DNA of 35,122 bases. It comes from an uncultured Sphingobacteriales bacterium (GTDB lineage Bacteria; Bacteroidota; Bacteroidia; Chitinophagales; Chitinophagaceae). The notes below the pieces were generated by a model that made no database searches, had not been told where the DNA came from, and saw nothing but the letters and a program-made list of their open reading frames with translations. The DNA lies in contig CALKHN010000026.1 in NCBI GenBank assembly GCA_937991535.1, positions 1 through 35,122 of the forward strand, written 5' to 3'. The position numbers and the translations under genes were made by a program. Shown piece after piece: positions 8,230-16,648 of this stretch. Each line of letters starts with the position of its first letter. Position 1 is the stretch's first letter.

Positions 8230-9036
8230 ATGATGAGAAAATTGGTCTTACAGAAGTGTATCCCTTTTATCGCAGCCATTATCTTTTTTTATACAGGACA
8301 TGGCCAAACCATACAATACAATGTTTCCAATGCCCACGCTCACAACGATTATGAACATAATATTCCCTTTATACAGGCTTATAATCTTGGCTTTGGCTCC
8401 ATTGAAGCAGATGTAATTTTGCAAAACGACAGTTTGTTTGTAGGTCATAGTACCAAGGATATTACTACAAAGCCTCTTTTTTTTGAGCGGGATTATATAC
8501 AGCTACTGCGGAATGCCCTTTTAAAGCAAAAAGATACCACGCGTAAAGTTATTTTACTTATTGATCTTAAAACGGAAGCGCTTGCAACACTAAGTAAAGT
8601 GATTGCAATCATTGAAGAATATCCCGCGTTAACCAGAAGTTCCGCTGTGCAATTTGTTATTACCGGTAACCAGCCTCCGCCTTCAACCTTTGATCATTAT
8701 CCTCCTTATATTTATTTTGACGGCAACATCAATAACCCTGCACATATACAGCAAATTAACCGTATTGGCATATTCAGTGATAATTTCAGGAAATATTCCG
8801 GATGGAACGGAAAAGATAATATTCCTCCAAAAGAGAAAAATGCATTAATAGCGGTTATTCAAAAGGCCCATGCCCTGCATAAAAAGATCCGTTTCTGGGG
8901 GTGTCCGGATAACATTCACGCCTGGCGTACTTTTATGGATCTGCAGGTGGATTATATCAATACAGATCAAATTGAAAAGCTTGCTGATTTTCTGAAAAAT
9001 AAACCTGTTACAACTTCCCTGCCTGCAAGTCAGTAG
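8230..9036 (+). CDS. secreted glycerophosphodiester phosphodiesterase-like protein
   Basis: The 268-residue protein belongs to the PI-PLC/GDPD TIM-barrel superfamily. It starts with a signal peptide (MMRKLVLQKCIPFIAAIIFF, cleavage probably after HGQ). The mature part opens with NAHAHNDYEHNIPFIQAY, supplying the catalytic His pair, then GFGSIEADVILQNDSLFVGH with the metal-binding Glu-x-Asp and a second catalytic-type His. VILLIDLKTEA is the third strand motif. This pattern fits the uncharacterised bacteroidetal GDPD-like group (often called phosphatidylinositol-specific phospholipase C domain protein). It is likely periplasmic or surface-attached and may hydrolyse phosphodiester head groups. 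Substrate unknown. ATGATG offers two starts three bases apart. Confidence 0.82.
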   Translation: MMRKLVLQKCIPFIAAIIFFYTGHGQTIQYNVSNAHAHNDYEHNIPFIQAYNLGFGSIEADVILQNDSLFVGHSTKDITTKPLFFERDYIQLLRNALLKQKDTTRKVILLIDLKTEALATLSKVIAIIEEYPALTRSSAVQFVITGNQPPPSTFDHYPPYIYFDGNINNPAHIQQINRIGIFSDNFRKYSGWNGKDNIPPKEKNALIAVIQKAHALHKKIRFWGCPDNIHAWRTFMDLQVDYINTDQIEKLADFLKNKPVTTSLPASQ

Positions 9037-9097
9037 GAAAATAAAAACTCATTTTTTTTCGTTTAATCATAACTGTGAATTTGTAATTTCATTACCC

Positions 9098-9105
9098 TAA
9101 TTTTG
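9098..9105 (+). promoter_or_regulatory. -7 box upstream of the outer-membrane protein gene
   Basis: TAATTTTG matches TAnnTTTG exactly, 50 bases before the ATG at 9156. The nearest TTTG upstream (9080-9083) is only 14 bases away, shorter than the usual 19-21, so the -33 element is uncertain. Confidence 0.4.
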
Positions 9106-9155
9106 CACGGCAATTTTATAAGTTTTCCGGTGCTCCTAATTTATTTACAGACGAT

Positions 9156-9977
9156 ATGAGTATTAAGCGTACTGGCGTTTACCTGGTAACCCTTGGTTTA
9201 ATCTTTTCGGTTTCTAACAGTGTAGCCCAAAACAGGAAAAGCTATTCTAAAAGTGAATGGTATCTTTCGTGGGGATACAATACGGAATGGTATACACGCA
9301 GTAATGTGCATATTAGTCAACCCGAATTAGGTAACGATTATACCTTTAACCGTATTAAAGGACATGATAAGAAAGGCTGGGATAACGGCTTGTTTCGTAA
9401 AGCTATTTCCATACCGCAATACAATTACAGGCTGGGTTATTTTTTTAATCCCAAGAAAGGCTGGGGGGTGGAGATCAACTTTGACCACACCAAATTTATT
9501 TTCGAAGACGGGCAGGATGCTTCCATTACAGGAACCCTGAATGGAAAACATGCCGATACCACTGTTCGGTTTACAAAGGATAATGGTTTTTATTATTACC
9601 TGAACAATGGTGCTAATTTCCTTTTGTTTAACCTCGTAAAAAGGTACGAATTGTTTTCTGCAAAAGATGGCAATTTAAAATTGGATTTCCTTGGTAAAGC
9701 GGGTGTAGGTCCGGTTATACCACATGTTGAAAACAGTTTTTTTGGAGGCGCCAATACGCCGCATTTTCAGTTGGGCGGATGGAACATGGGTGTTGAAGCG
9801 ACAGTAAAAGCAACCTTTTTTAAATATGCTTTTATTGAATACGCTAATAAACTGGATTATGCCCGCTACTCCAATCTTAAAATTTACAAAGGAACCGCCA
9901 AACACGCTTTTGGCACCTATGAAATGATATTGAGTATAGGAGTTAATTTACCAGTAGGGAAGCGCCCCGCTTTATAA
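9156..9977 (+). CDS. outer-membrane beta-barrel-like protein, function unknown
   Basis: I do not recognise a named family. The 273-residue protein has an N-terminal signal peptide (MSIKRTGVYLVTLGLIFSVS, cleavage after VAQ). The rest alternates polar and aromatic residues in a way typical of beta-barrel strands: WYLSWGYNTEWYTRSNV, YRLGYFFNPKKGWGVEINFD, FAFGTYEMILSIGVNLPVG-like ending. It lacks a T9SS tail. The charged loop YTFNRIKGHDKKGWDN and the paired-strand layout suggest a small porin-like or lipid-modifying outer-membrane protein. It stands alone with its own -7 box at 9098. Localisation is fairly sure, role unknown. Confidence 0.7.
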   Translation: MSIKRTGVYLVTLGLIFSVSNSVAQNRKSYSKSEWYLSWGYNTEWYTRSNVHISQPELGNDYTFNRIKGHDKKGWDNGLFRKAISIPQYNYRLGYFFNPKKGWGVEINFDHTKFIFEDGQDASITGTLNGKHADTTVRFTKDNGFYYYLNNGANFLLFNLVKRYELFSAKDGNLKLDFLGKAGVGPVIPHVENSFFGGANTPHFQLGGWNMGVEATVKATFFKYAFIEYANKLDYARYSNLKIYKGTAKHAFGTYEMILSIGVNLPVGKRPAL

Positions 9978-10047
9978 TTTTCAATTGCAATTGAGTATTG
10001 CATTTATTATTTGTAGGTGCAGTATTTTGCAGCTACAATTACATACC

Positions 10048-10815
10048 ATGCGTATCATCTCTTATAACGTTAACGGCATCAGGGCGGCAATTAAAAAGGG
10101 ATTTTTAGAATGGCTCAAAACCGACCCTGCCGATATTATTTGTATTCAGGAAACTAAGGCGCAAAAAGAAAATGTAGATCATACAAAGTTTAATGAGCTG
10201 GGTTACTACGATTACTGGTTCAGTGCGCAAAAAAAGGGATACAGCGGTGTGGCGGTGTTTACCCGGATTAAACCCGATCATGTTGAATATGGTACGCAAC
10301 ACAAAGTGAGCGATGATGAAGGAAGGGTTTTACAACTGGATTTTGGAGATATGCGGTTGATCAACGCTTATTTCCCTTCGGGCACGAGCGGCGAAGAAAG
10401 ACAGAAATTCAAATACGAATGGCTGGACGAATTTTTTATCTATCTCAACAAGCTCCGTTTACAATACCCCAAACTAATTTTGTGTGGCGATTATAATATT
10501 GCTCATAAAGACATTGATATTCATGATCCGAAAGGCAATAAGAAGTCGTCGGGCTTTTTACCTGAGGAAAGAATATGGATGGACAAATTTTTTGAGACGA
10601 AATGGATAGATAGCTTTCGTCATTTTTGTGCCGATCCACATCGGTACAGTTGGTGGAGCCAGCGTTTTCCCGGCGTTAGGTTAAACAATAAGGGCTGGCG
10701 TATTGATTATATTAATGTAACAAACGGGCTGAAAGATCAATTGGTTGCTGCAGAAATATATCCCGATGTAAAGCATAGTGATCATTGCCCTGTATACCTT
10801 GAAATAGAATCGTAG
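10048..10815 (+). CDS. xth: exodeoxyribonuclease III
   Basis: A 255-residue endonuclease/exonuclease/phosphatase-fold enzyme that cleaves DNA at abasic sites and removes 3' blocks in base excision repair. Conserved elements are all present: MRIISYNVNGIRAA, the metal-binding Glu in DIICIQETKAQ, the YSGVAVFTR strand, LCGDYNIAHKDIDIHDP with the catalytic Asp-x-Asn, and the terminal KHSDHCPVYLEI with Asp-His. The frame is open upstream through a TTG at 9985, but the family always begins at MRIISYN, so I use the ATG at 10048. The neighbouring DUF4286 gene follows after 48 bases. Confidence 0.95.
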   Translation: MRIISYNVNGIRAAIKKGFLEWLKTDPADIICIQETKAQKENVDHTKFNELGYYDYWFSAQKKGYSGVAVFTRIKPDHVEYGTQHKVSDDEGRVLQLDFGDMRLINAYFPSGTSGEERQKFKYEWLDEFFIYLNKLRLQYPKLILCGDYNIAHKDIDIHDPKGNKKSSGFLPEERIWMDKFFETKWIDSFRHFCADPHRYSWWSQRFPGVRLNNKGWRIDYINVTNGLKDQLVAAEIYPDVKHSDHCPVYLEIES

Positions 10816-10863
10816 GCCATCCGGGCATCGTAATTATGCAAACAGCAGTACTTTCGCTCTAAT

Positions 10864-11169
10864 ATGATCGCATACAACATCACCACAAAAATTCTTCCGC
10901 ATATAAAAGATCAATGGTTGCTGTGGCAAACCGGTGAACATATTCCTGAAATTATGGCTACAGGCTTCTTTGATGAATACAAAGTGTACCGTTTGCTGGA
11001 GCAGGATGAATCGGAAGGATTTACTTTTACAGTTCAGTATTTTACTTCCTCCCGGCAACGATACCAGCGATATATAGGCACCTGTTCTGCTTCCATACGC
11101 AAAAAAGCTATTGATAAATGGGGAAATCAATGCGTAGCCTTCAGAACAGTTATGCAGCTTGTGAACTAA
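10864..11169 (+). CDS. DUF4286 family protein
   Basis: A 101-residue soluble protein of the bacteroidetal DUF4286 family. The beginning MIAYNITTKILPHI and the central WLLWQTGEHIPEIMATGFFDEYKVYRLL are the family hallmark, followed by FTVQYFTSSRQRYQRYI. The fold is expected to be ferredoxin-like (dimeric alpha/beta barrel); no enzymatic function is established. It may be co-transcribed with xth, although a TACTTTCG box (one mismatch to TAnnTTTG) at 10849-10856 would permit a separate start. Confidence 0.85.
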   Translation: MIAYNITTKILPHIKDQWLLWQTGEHIPEIMATGFFDEYKVYRLLEQDESEGFTFTVQYFTSSRQRYQRYIGTCSASIRKKAIDKWGNQCVAFRTVMQLVN

Positions 11170-11402
11170 TTGTGGAAAAGAATTAAAAACAATCTGGTGA
11201 ATTGGAATTTATTGTAAATTCCCTTAAAACCCTTAACCGGCAAGCATTTCAATTGTCGGGGCATGAAACCTAGCGCCAGCAAGGCTTTGGACTTATTTTG
11301 CAGTTTAATGCTGTTTATTCAGGAAGGCTGTTTTGTCATGTAATCCTTATCCGGTGCGGGTTCCGAACGGAAATTGCACAAGGTTAAAAAGGCGTAAAAA
11401 AA

Positions 11403-11433
11403 TTTTGTTGAATGCAAAAAGCATCTATATTTG
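11403..11433 (+). promoter_or_regulatory. promoter of the HU gene
   Basis: TTTTG at 11403-11407 and TATATTTG at 11426-11433 form a Bacteroidota -33/-7 pair with 18-base spacing. The expected start is near 11440, about 28 bases before the ATG. The rest of the 298-base gap (11170-11402) shows no gene or hairpin that I can support. Confidence 0.7.
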
Positions 11434-11467
11434 TTTTTCCTAAATAAAATTCTAAAAACGCTCTATC

Positions 11468-11737
11468 ATGAACAAAGCTGAATTAATCGCAAAGATTGCA
11501 GATGATGCAGGCATCACTAAAACTCAGGCTAACGATTCTTTGGATTCTTTTATTGAAGCGGTTACCAAAACCCTTAAAGGCGGCGGTAAAGTAACGCTTG
11601 TTGGCTTCGGCACTTTCTCTGTTTCCAAACGAGCTGCACGCAATGGCCGCAACCCACAAACTGGCGCTGTAATTAAGATTAAAGCTAAAAAAGTTGCCCG
11701 CTTTAAAGCCGGTAAAGAACTATCTGCAAAGTTGTAA
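11468..11737 (+). CDS. hup: HU-family DNA-binding protein
   Basis: The 89-residue protein is a canonical HU, a homodimeric nucleoid protein that bends DNA. MNKAELIAKIADDAGITKTQA forms the helical dimerisation part, and VGFGTFSVSKRAARNGRNPQTG carries the DNA-intercalating arm with its proline. The C-terminal strand AVIKIKAKKVARFKAGKEL is typical. It has a strong promoter and is followed 20 bases downstream by a hairpin terminator, so it is probably expressed on its own at a high level. Confidence 0.96.
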   Translation: MNKAELIAKIADDAGITKTQANDSLDSFIEAVTKTLKGGGKVTLVGFGTFSVSKRAARNGRNPQTGAVIKIKAKKVARFKAGKELSAKL

Positions 11738-11758
11738 TTCCAGCCGTAAGAACATTTT

Positions 11759-11798
11759 AAGCAGGATGCACCGGTTGTATCTTGCTTTTTTTATTTTT
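11759..11798 (+). terminator. terminator downstream of the HU gene
   Basis: AAGCA.GAT (11759-11767) pairs with ATC.TGCTT (11779-11787), with one mismatch and an 11-base loop. It is followed by the T-rich TTTTTATTTTT, as expected of an intrinsic terminator. Confidence 0.65.
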
Positions 11799-11845
11799 GC
11801 CGTTCGGTATAAAACTATTTATTCAAAACAATAAACATCAATAAT

Positions 11846-11959
11846 ATGGGAAGAGGTGATAAAAAAACAAAAAAAGGCAAAATATCGCTGGGGTCATTTG
11901 GCAAAAGCCGACCCGCTAAACCCGCTAAGGACAAGGCTGCCCCAAAAAAGCCGGAATAG
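11846..11959 (+). CDS. 30S ribosomal protein THX
   Basis: A 37-residue very basic reading frame. MGRGDKKTKKGKISLGSFGK followed by SRPAKPAKDK matches ribosomal protein THX, whose hallmark is MGKGDKKTxRGKIxxGSxGKxRP. In Thermus, THX sits in a cavity of the 30S head and stabilises it. About 40 percent of residues are Lys or Arg. It is longer at the C-terminus than Thermus THX, with an Ala/Pro/Lys tail as in other Bacteroidota. It follows the HU terminator by about 45 bases and needs its own promoter, which I could not locate with confidence. Confidence 0.88.
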   Translation: MGRGDKKTKKGKISLGSFGKSRPAKPAKDKAAPKKPE

Positions 11960-11998
11960 TACTGCAGATGGAGCGTTTATAGCTTATGATTTGTAGCT

Positions 11999-12043
11999 TG
12001 TTACAGGGCAACAGGTGCGTATTGCACGGGAAGCCCTGTAACA
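11999..12043. repeat. long hairpin between converging THX and pdxH
   Basis: TGTTACAGGGC (11999-12009) is perfectly inverted as GCCCTGTAACA (12033-12043). A nested GTGC/GCAC pair sits in the 23-base loop. No T-run follows on either strand, so termination is possible but not clear. Confidence 0.6.
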
Positions 12044-12107
12044 GCTTTCGGATATTAAGCATATTGGCTGCTGATAAATGATGAATGATACCTGGCTGCA
12101 GATCGCT

Positions 12108-12752
12108 TTAAGGTGCAAGCCGTTCTATTTTCCATTCATTATTATGTTGCAAAGTATATTGTATACGATCATGTAAGCGGCCCGGCCTGCCCTGCCAGAA
12201 TTCCATAATTACCGGGCGAACAATATATCCTCCCCAGTAATCGGGTCTTTTGATTTTTTTACCTGATAATAGCTTTTGATTTTTCTCATACTGGTCATCT
12301 ATCCATTCCCTGCTTTCTATTACCCGGCTTTGCGGCGATGTAACTGCGCCAATACGGCTTTCTTCGGGCCGTGATTGAAAATAAGTATTGCTTTCTTCGG
12401 GCGTTACTTTTTGAACAAGCCCGGTAATTCGTACCTGCCGTTCCAGTTCTTTCCAGAAAAAAACCAGGCAGGCTTTGGGATTATTGTCTAATTGCTGCGC
12501 CTTAAAGCTTTCATAGTTGGTGAAAAACATATATCCCTTTTCGGAAAAATCCTTTAACAAAACGATACGTGCCGATGGAATACCATCCGCCGATGCTGTT
12601 GCAAGCGTCATCGCATTTACTTCATCAATTTCAGACAGTACAGCTTCCTGCCACCATTTGTCAAACTGTTTAACGGGATTGTCCTCTACATCAGTCTCCA
12701 ATAAAGTTTTTTTGGAATAATTAAAGCGAATGCCGGCTATTTCTTTTTTCAT
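12108..12752 (-). CDS. pdxH: pyridoxamine 5'-phosphate oxidase
   Basis: PdxH is an FMN enzyme that oxidises pyridoxamine- or pyridoxine-phosphate to pyridoxal 5'-phosphate. The 214-residue protein shows FDKWWQEAVLSEIDEVNAMTL, the FMN/PLP-binding PSARIVLLKDFSEKGYMFFTNY, FFWKELERQVRITG, the QSRPEESRIGAVTSPQS loop and the C-terminal signature EFWQGRPGRLHDRIQY, all at normal spacing. An upstream TTG at 12797 keeps the frame open, but a -7 box lies inside that extension, which favours the ATG at 12752. It is divergent from the SNF2 gene. The aminotransferase ArgD and others in the window need its product, but no operon link is visible. Confidence 0.95.
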   Translation of the reverse strand: MKKEIAGIRFNYSKKTLLETDVEDNPVKQFDKWWQEAVLSEIDEVNAMTLATASADGIPSARIVLLKDFSEKGYMFFTNYESFKAQQLDNNPKACLVFFWKELERQVRITGLVQKVTPEESNTYFQSRPEESRIGAVTSPQSRVIESREWIDDQYEKNQKLLSGKKIKRPDYWGGYIVRPVIMEFWQGRPGRLHDRIQYTLQHNNEWKIERLAP

Positions 12753-12782
12753 AATCTGTAAACTGTTTAATGACCTGTGGAA

Positions 12783-12790
12783 CAAAGGTA
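12783..12790 (-). promoter_or_regulatory. -7 box of pdxH
   Basis: On the minus strand TACCTTTG matches TAnnTTTG exactly and lies 31 bases before the ATG at 12752. No convincing -33 TTG is at the normal distance. It helps to decide the pdxH start against the longer frame. Confidence 0.5.
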
Positions 12791-12846
12791 ATTGCAAATA
12801 AGATTGTTTTATTTGACATCTGTCTGCTTTTGCGTGTCAATCGTTT

Positions 12847-12854
12847 TATTTTTG
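12847..12854 (+). promoter_or_regulatory. -7 box of the SNF2 gene
   Basis: TATTTTTG matches TAnnTTTG and lies 33 bases before the ATG at 12887. It falls inside the open frame upstream of that ATG, supporting the shorter start. A TTTTG at 12828-12832 is only 14 bases away, so the -33 box is weak. Confidence 0.45.
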
Positions 12855-12886
12855 CAGCGGCGTATCTGTTTGTAATACTATTCTTG

Positions 12887-15748
12887 ATGGAAAAAAATAT
12901 TCGTGCCGTACTATTGCTTTCTTCCCGGTTCATGACAGAAGGTAAACCAGCAGTGAGTTTACTGAAAATTGAAAAAATAAATAAATCAACAAATTACAGT
13001 ACCACTGCCCTGGAATGGTCTGTGGTAAGAAAGCATTTCAGGAATTATCCCAAACCAGTGAGGGATATACTGATGAATTGCTGTACGGAGGCATTGGCTG
13101 AAACCCGCTCGGCCATAAAAAAATCTTTTGAGCTGAATGGGAACGAGGAAGCGTTTGATGTATTCTCAGGTAGAAATTTTATCAAATACTGGCATAAAAT
13201 ACTCGAAGCGTTTCAACCTTATTTTCCGTTAATAAAATGGTATCACCAAAAACAGCAACCCGGAAAAAAAACATTGCTCACCGCCCCTTGCCGCTTCAGC
13301 AGTTTTAAACCTAAACTGAGCTTTGAGGTATTTAAGGAAGGGCAGCGGCTTCGCCTGAAAACCAATGTGCATATTCACAACGATGTTTACCCGGTAGAAA
13401 TATTTAACCGCGTTCATTTTTTATTGGAAAGCAAAAGCGAATATTTTATACTGTCTTATACCGATTATCTTGCTCTTGAAAAACTGCAATCTGTAAACCC
13501 GGCACAGTACGAAAACGCACCGGATCTGTTTGCCATGCATATATTGGCTCCACTGGAGGAGCGCTTTACCGTAAACCGGAATGATCATTTTTCTAAACAG
13601 GAGTTTGCAGTATCCCCCATCAGCCGGCTGATGTTAAGTGAACTGAATAATGCTTTTTTGATGCTTACTCCTCAATGGCTGTACAACGGGCATTTGATTG
13701 ACGGCGAATGGAAGGATAGTTTTGAAGTGACAGTGGACGGCGCTAGCCACATTATGAAGCGGAACAGGGAAGCGGAAACACAGTTCATACAAACATTGGT
13801 TGCGCTCCATCCTAATTTTGTTAATCAGCGAAACGGCTATTATTACCTGTCTTTTGCCGATGCACAAAAAAAGCAGTGGTTCCTCAAGGTATATCACCAG
13901 TTGCTGCAAATGGATATTGAAATTGCCGGTATGGATATGCTCCGTCATTTTCGCTATTCTTCTCATACGGCGGTAACTGCTATGAAACTGGTAAATGAAG
14001 ATGAGCACCATTTGTTATTTGAAATGGAACTGGTATTTGGAGAGGAAAAAATACCATTAAATGAACTGCAAAGAATGTTACTCGCAGGACAAAAGGCGGT
14101 ATTGCTCAAAGATGGATCATTGGGTATTTTGAATGAAGAATGGCTTGCTGAATATGCAGCTATAATCAAACATGGTAAGATAAAAGGCGATACCATTGAA
14201 TTGCTTCGCTGGATGGCCGTAACGAAACAGAGCGATACAGAAGATATGCCTGAACTGAAACTGGCTATACAAAACAACTGGTGGCGAAAATGGGAGCAGT
14301 GGCAATCAAATACCGGCCAGTTATATGCTTTGCCCGCCTCTGTTAATGCTGTGCTCAGGCCTTATCAGCAAAAAGGATATGAATGGATGCTGTTGTTGAA
14401 TGAAATAGGTGCAGGCGCCTGCCTGGCCGATGATATGGGTTTGGGTAAAACCTTGCAGTCCATCTGCGCAATCGTGCATTTCATTAACAGGTATCCTGTG
14501 TCGAAGAATATTGTTATTTGCCCGGCTTCCCTTATTTATAACTGGCAGCAGGAATTTGAACGGTTTGCGCCAGGAATACAGACTATTGTTTATCATGGGG
14601 CATTAAGACAAAAAGAGCAGCTTACAGTACCCGGAGCGCAGATTATTATCACGACTTATCATACTTTGAGGAGCGATGTGGATTGGATCAGTGAACAATC
14701 TTATGGAGTTGCTGTAATAGATGAAAGTCATAATATAAAAAACCCGGCTACACAGATCGCGCAGGCTATAATGAAACTGCGGGCTGCCTTTCGTTTGGCC
14801 TTAAGCGGCACCCCTGTAGTAAATAATACTTTCGATTTGTATACGCAACTCAATTTTGTGGTTCCCGGTTTGTTTGGCGGACGTGAGTTTTTTAAAAGAG
14901 AATATGCCGACCCTATAGATAACAAGGGAGATGAAGAAAAAATTGCAACATTAAAAAAGCTTACTGCTCCCTTTATACTGCGTCGCACCAAAGCGCAGGT
15001 GGCGAATGATCTGCCCGAAAAAACAGAATCGGTTCTGTGGTGCGAAATGACTGGATCGCAAAGAAATGTATATGAAGAAATTTTAGCGCGAACACGCACC
15101 AGCATTTTCCTTGAGATCGAAAAAAGCGGGCTTGCAAAAAGCAAGCTATCAATTCTGCAGGGACTAACAAAGCTGCGGCAGGTATGCAGTTCACCATTGC
15201 TGCTGCCTGATAAGGAATTGCTGCATTGTACCGAATCAATAAAAACAGAAGTATTAATGGAGGAGCTGAATAATATTCTGGATAACCATAAAGCGCTTGT
15301 TTTTTCACAGTTCAGCTCCATGCTGCACTTACTGGCCATTGAATGTAAAAAAAGGGGATTGGAGTTTTATCATTTCGACGGGCAAACGTCTCCTGCAAAA
15401 AGAACGGAGATGGTGAACGCATTTCAAAAGGAAGACAATAAGGTCAATTTATTTCTGATAAGCCTGAAGGCGGGTAATACAGGGCTTACGCTTACCTCCG
15501 CCGACTATGTGTTTTTATTTGATCCCTGGTGGAATACCGCTGTGGAAGCACAGGCGATAGACCGTACGCACCGCATTGGCCAAACAAAAAATGTATTCGC
15601 TTATAAAATGATTTGTAAAGATACCATCGAAGAAAAAATAATTAAGCTGCAGCAAAAGAAAAAGAAACTCTCTGAAGACCTGGTATCGGCCGATGAAGGT
15701 TTTGCCAAATCGCTTAGTGAAGAAGATGTGCAGTACCTGTTTAGTTAA
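12887..15748 (+). CDS. SNF2/Swi2-family DNA-dependent ATPase (DEAD/DEAH helicase-like)
   Basis: A 953-residue superfamily 2 ATPase that uses ATP hydrolysis to translocate on double-stranded DNA and remodel bound proteins. The helicase core starts near residue 490 (LRPYQQKGYEWMLLL). Walker A is DDMGLGKTLQS (near 516), the DEAH-like box is DESH (near 611), motif III LALSGTPVVNN, and the C-terminal motifs FSQFSSML, NLFLISLKAGNTGLTLTSADYV and RTHRIGQ (near 892) are intact. The first roughly 480 residues form the non-catalytic region seen in bacterial SNF2 proteins such as the RapA-like group; I recognise no SWIM zinc motif. The ATG at 12887 is preferred to the longer open frame from 12770. Likely role is transcription or repair-related remodelling. 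Confidence 0.92.
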   Translation: MEKNIRAVLLLSSRFMTEGKPAVSLLKIEKINKSTNYSTTALEWSVVRKHFRNYPKPVRDILMNCCTEALAETRSAIKKSFELNGNEEAFDVFSGRNFIKYWHKILEAFQPYFPLIKWYHQKQQPGKKTLLTAPCRFSSFKPKLSFEVFKEGQRLRLKTNVHIHNDVYPVEIFNRVHFLLESKSEYFILSYTDYLALEKLQSVNPAQYENAPDLFAMHILAPLEERFTVNRNDHFSKQEFAVSPISRLMLSELNNAFLMLTPQWLYNGHLIDGEWKDSFEVTVDGASHIMKRNREAETQFIQTLVALHPNFVNQRNGYYYLSFADAQKKQWFLKVYHQLLQMDIEIAGMDMLRHFRYSSHTAVTAMKLVNEDEHHLLFEMELVFGEEKIPLNELQRMLLAGQKAVLLKDGSLGILNEEWLAEYAAIIKHGKIKGDTIELLRWMAVTKQSDTEDMPELKLAIQNNWWRKWEQWQSNTGQLYALPASVNAVLRPYQQKGYEWMLLLNEIGAGACLADDMGLGKTLQSICAIVHFINRYPVSKNIVICPASLIYNWQQEFERFAPGIQTIVYHGALRQKEQLTVPGAQIIITTYHTLRSDVDWISEQSYGVAVIDESHNIKNPATQIAQAIMKLRAAFRLALSGTPVVNNTFDLYTQLNFVVPGLFGGREFFKREYADPIDNKGDEEKIATLKKLTAPFILRRTKAQVANDLPEKTESVLWCEMTGSQRNVYEEILARTRTSIFLEIEKSGLAKSKLSILQGLTKLRQVCSSPLLLPDKELLHCTESIKTEVLMEELNNILDNHKALVFSQFSSMLHLLAIECKKRGLEFYHFDGQTSPAKRTEMVNAFQKEDNKVNLFLISLKAGNTGLTLTSADYVFLFDPWWNTAVEAQAIDRTHRIGQTKNVFAYKMICKDTIEEKIIKLQQKKKKLSEDLVSADEGFAKSLSEEDVQYLFS

Positions 15749-15782
15749 GGCCAGATGTTTCTTGCAATGGAAATAGCATTTA

Positions 15783-16493
15783 TCACTTCACAAGGGTGCC
15801 AACCTTTTCGCCGTTTACCACACGGAGCAGGTTACCGGGCTTATTCATATCAAAAACAATGATGGGCAGTTTGTTTTCCATGCAAAGCGTAAAGGCGGTC
15901 ATATCCATCACTTTCAGGTTTTTGTCAATGCATTCTTTAAAACTGATGGTGTCATATTTGATAGCCGATGGATTCTTTTCAGGATCGGCAGTATATATAC
16001 CGTCAACTCGTGTTCCTTTTAAAATTACATCAGCTTTTATTTCTATGGCCCTTAAGGAGCCTGCGGTATCGGTAGTAAAGTAGGGATTGCCTGTACCTGC
16101 ACCAAAAATTACTATTCTTTTTTTCTCGAGATGCCGCATAGCTCTTCTTCGAATATAGGGCTCGGCAATCTGTTCCATTTTAATGGCACTCAATAAGCGT
16201 GTAAATAAGCCTGCTTTTTCGAGTGAAGCCTGCAATGCCATACCGTTGATAACTGTGGCAAGCATACCCATATAATCGCCGTGTGCCCTTTCTATTCCTG
16301 TTTCCGACTCGCTCATACCCCTGTAAATATTTCCGCCACCAATTACAATAGCTACTTCCACGCCTGCATCATGCACCGCCATAATTTCATTGGCGAAGTT
16401 GGTCAGAATATCAGGATCTAATCCAAAACCGCTGTTGCCTATAAGTGATTCTCCGGAAAGTTTAAGGAGTATGCGTTTGAATTTTTGTTGCAT
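15783..16493 (-). CDS. pyrH: UMP kinase
   Basis: PyrH phosphorylates UMP to UDP and is part of pyrimidine nucleotide synthesis; it is a hexamer of the amino-acid-kinase fold. The 236 residues include KRILLKLSGESL, the nucleotide-binding VAIVIGGGNIYRG, the substrate loop GDYMGMLATVINGMAL, GTGNPYFTTDTAGSLRAIE and KGTRVDGIYTADPEKNP. Length and order are standard. It converges with the SNF2 gene, with 34 bases between stops. Upstream lies a strong hairpin terminator that separates it from raiA, so pyrH should have its own promoter in the roughly 95 bases before it. Confidence 0.97.
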   Translation of the reverse strand: MQQKFKRILLKLSGESLIGNSGFGLDPDILTNFANEIMAVHDAGVEVAIVIGGGNIYRGMSESETGIERAHGDYMGMLATVINGMALQASLEKAGLFTRLLSAIKMEQIAEPYIRRRAMRHLEKKRIVIFGAGTGNPYFTTDTAGSLRAIEIKADVILKGTRVDGIYTADPEKNPSAIKYDTISFKECIDKNLKVMDMTAFTLCMENKLPIIVFDMNKPGNLLRVVNGEKVGTLVK

Positions 16494-16590
16494 GCGGGTA
16501 GAATTTTTCGCTGCGAAGATAGGGGATTCATAGCTATCCTATAAAATTACACAGAGAGAAGTACCAGCGTCCTCCGGCAATCATCGGGCA

Positions 16591-16627
16591 ATCAAAAAGC
16601 CGGCGCATGGTATGCCGGCTTTTTGAT
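16591..16627 (-). terminator. terminator downstream of raiA/hpf
   Basis: ATCAAAAAGCCGGC and GCCGGCTTTTTGAT form a perfect 14-bp inverted repeat with a 9-base loop. The T-run within the arm makes it a good intrinsic terminator in either direction. It lies 21 bases after the raiA stop. Confidence 0.85.
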
Positions 16628-16648
16628 ATTATAGAAATATGGTTTGTT

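Noticed and set aside
14728..15339. 203-codon minus-strand frame in the SNF2 gene
   Set aside because: It is antisense to the conserved helicase motifs and Ser/Cys-rich in the manner of reverse-frame artefacts.
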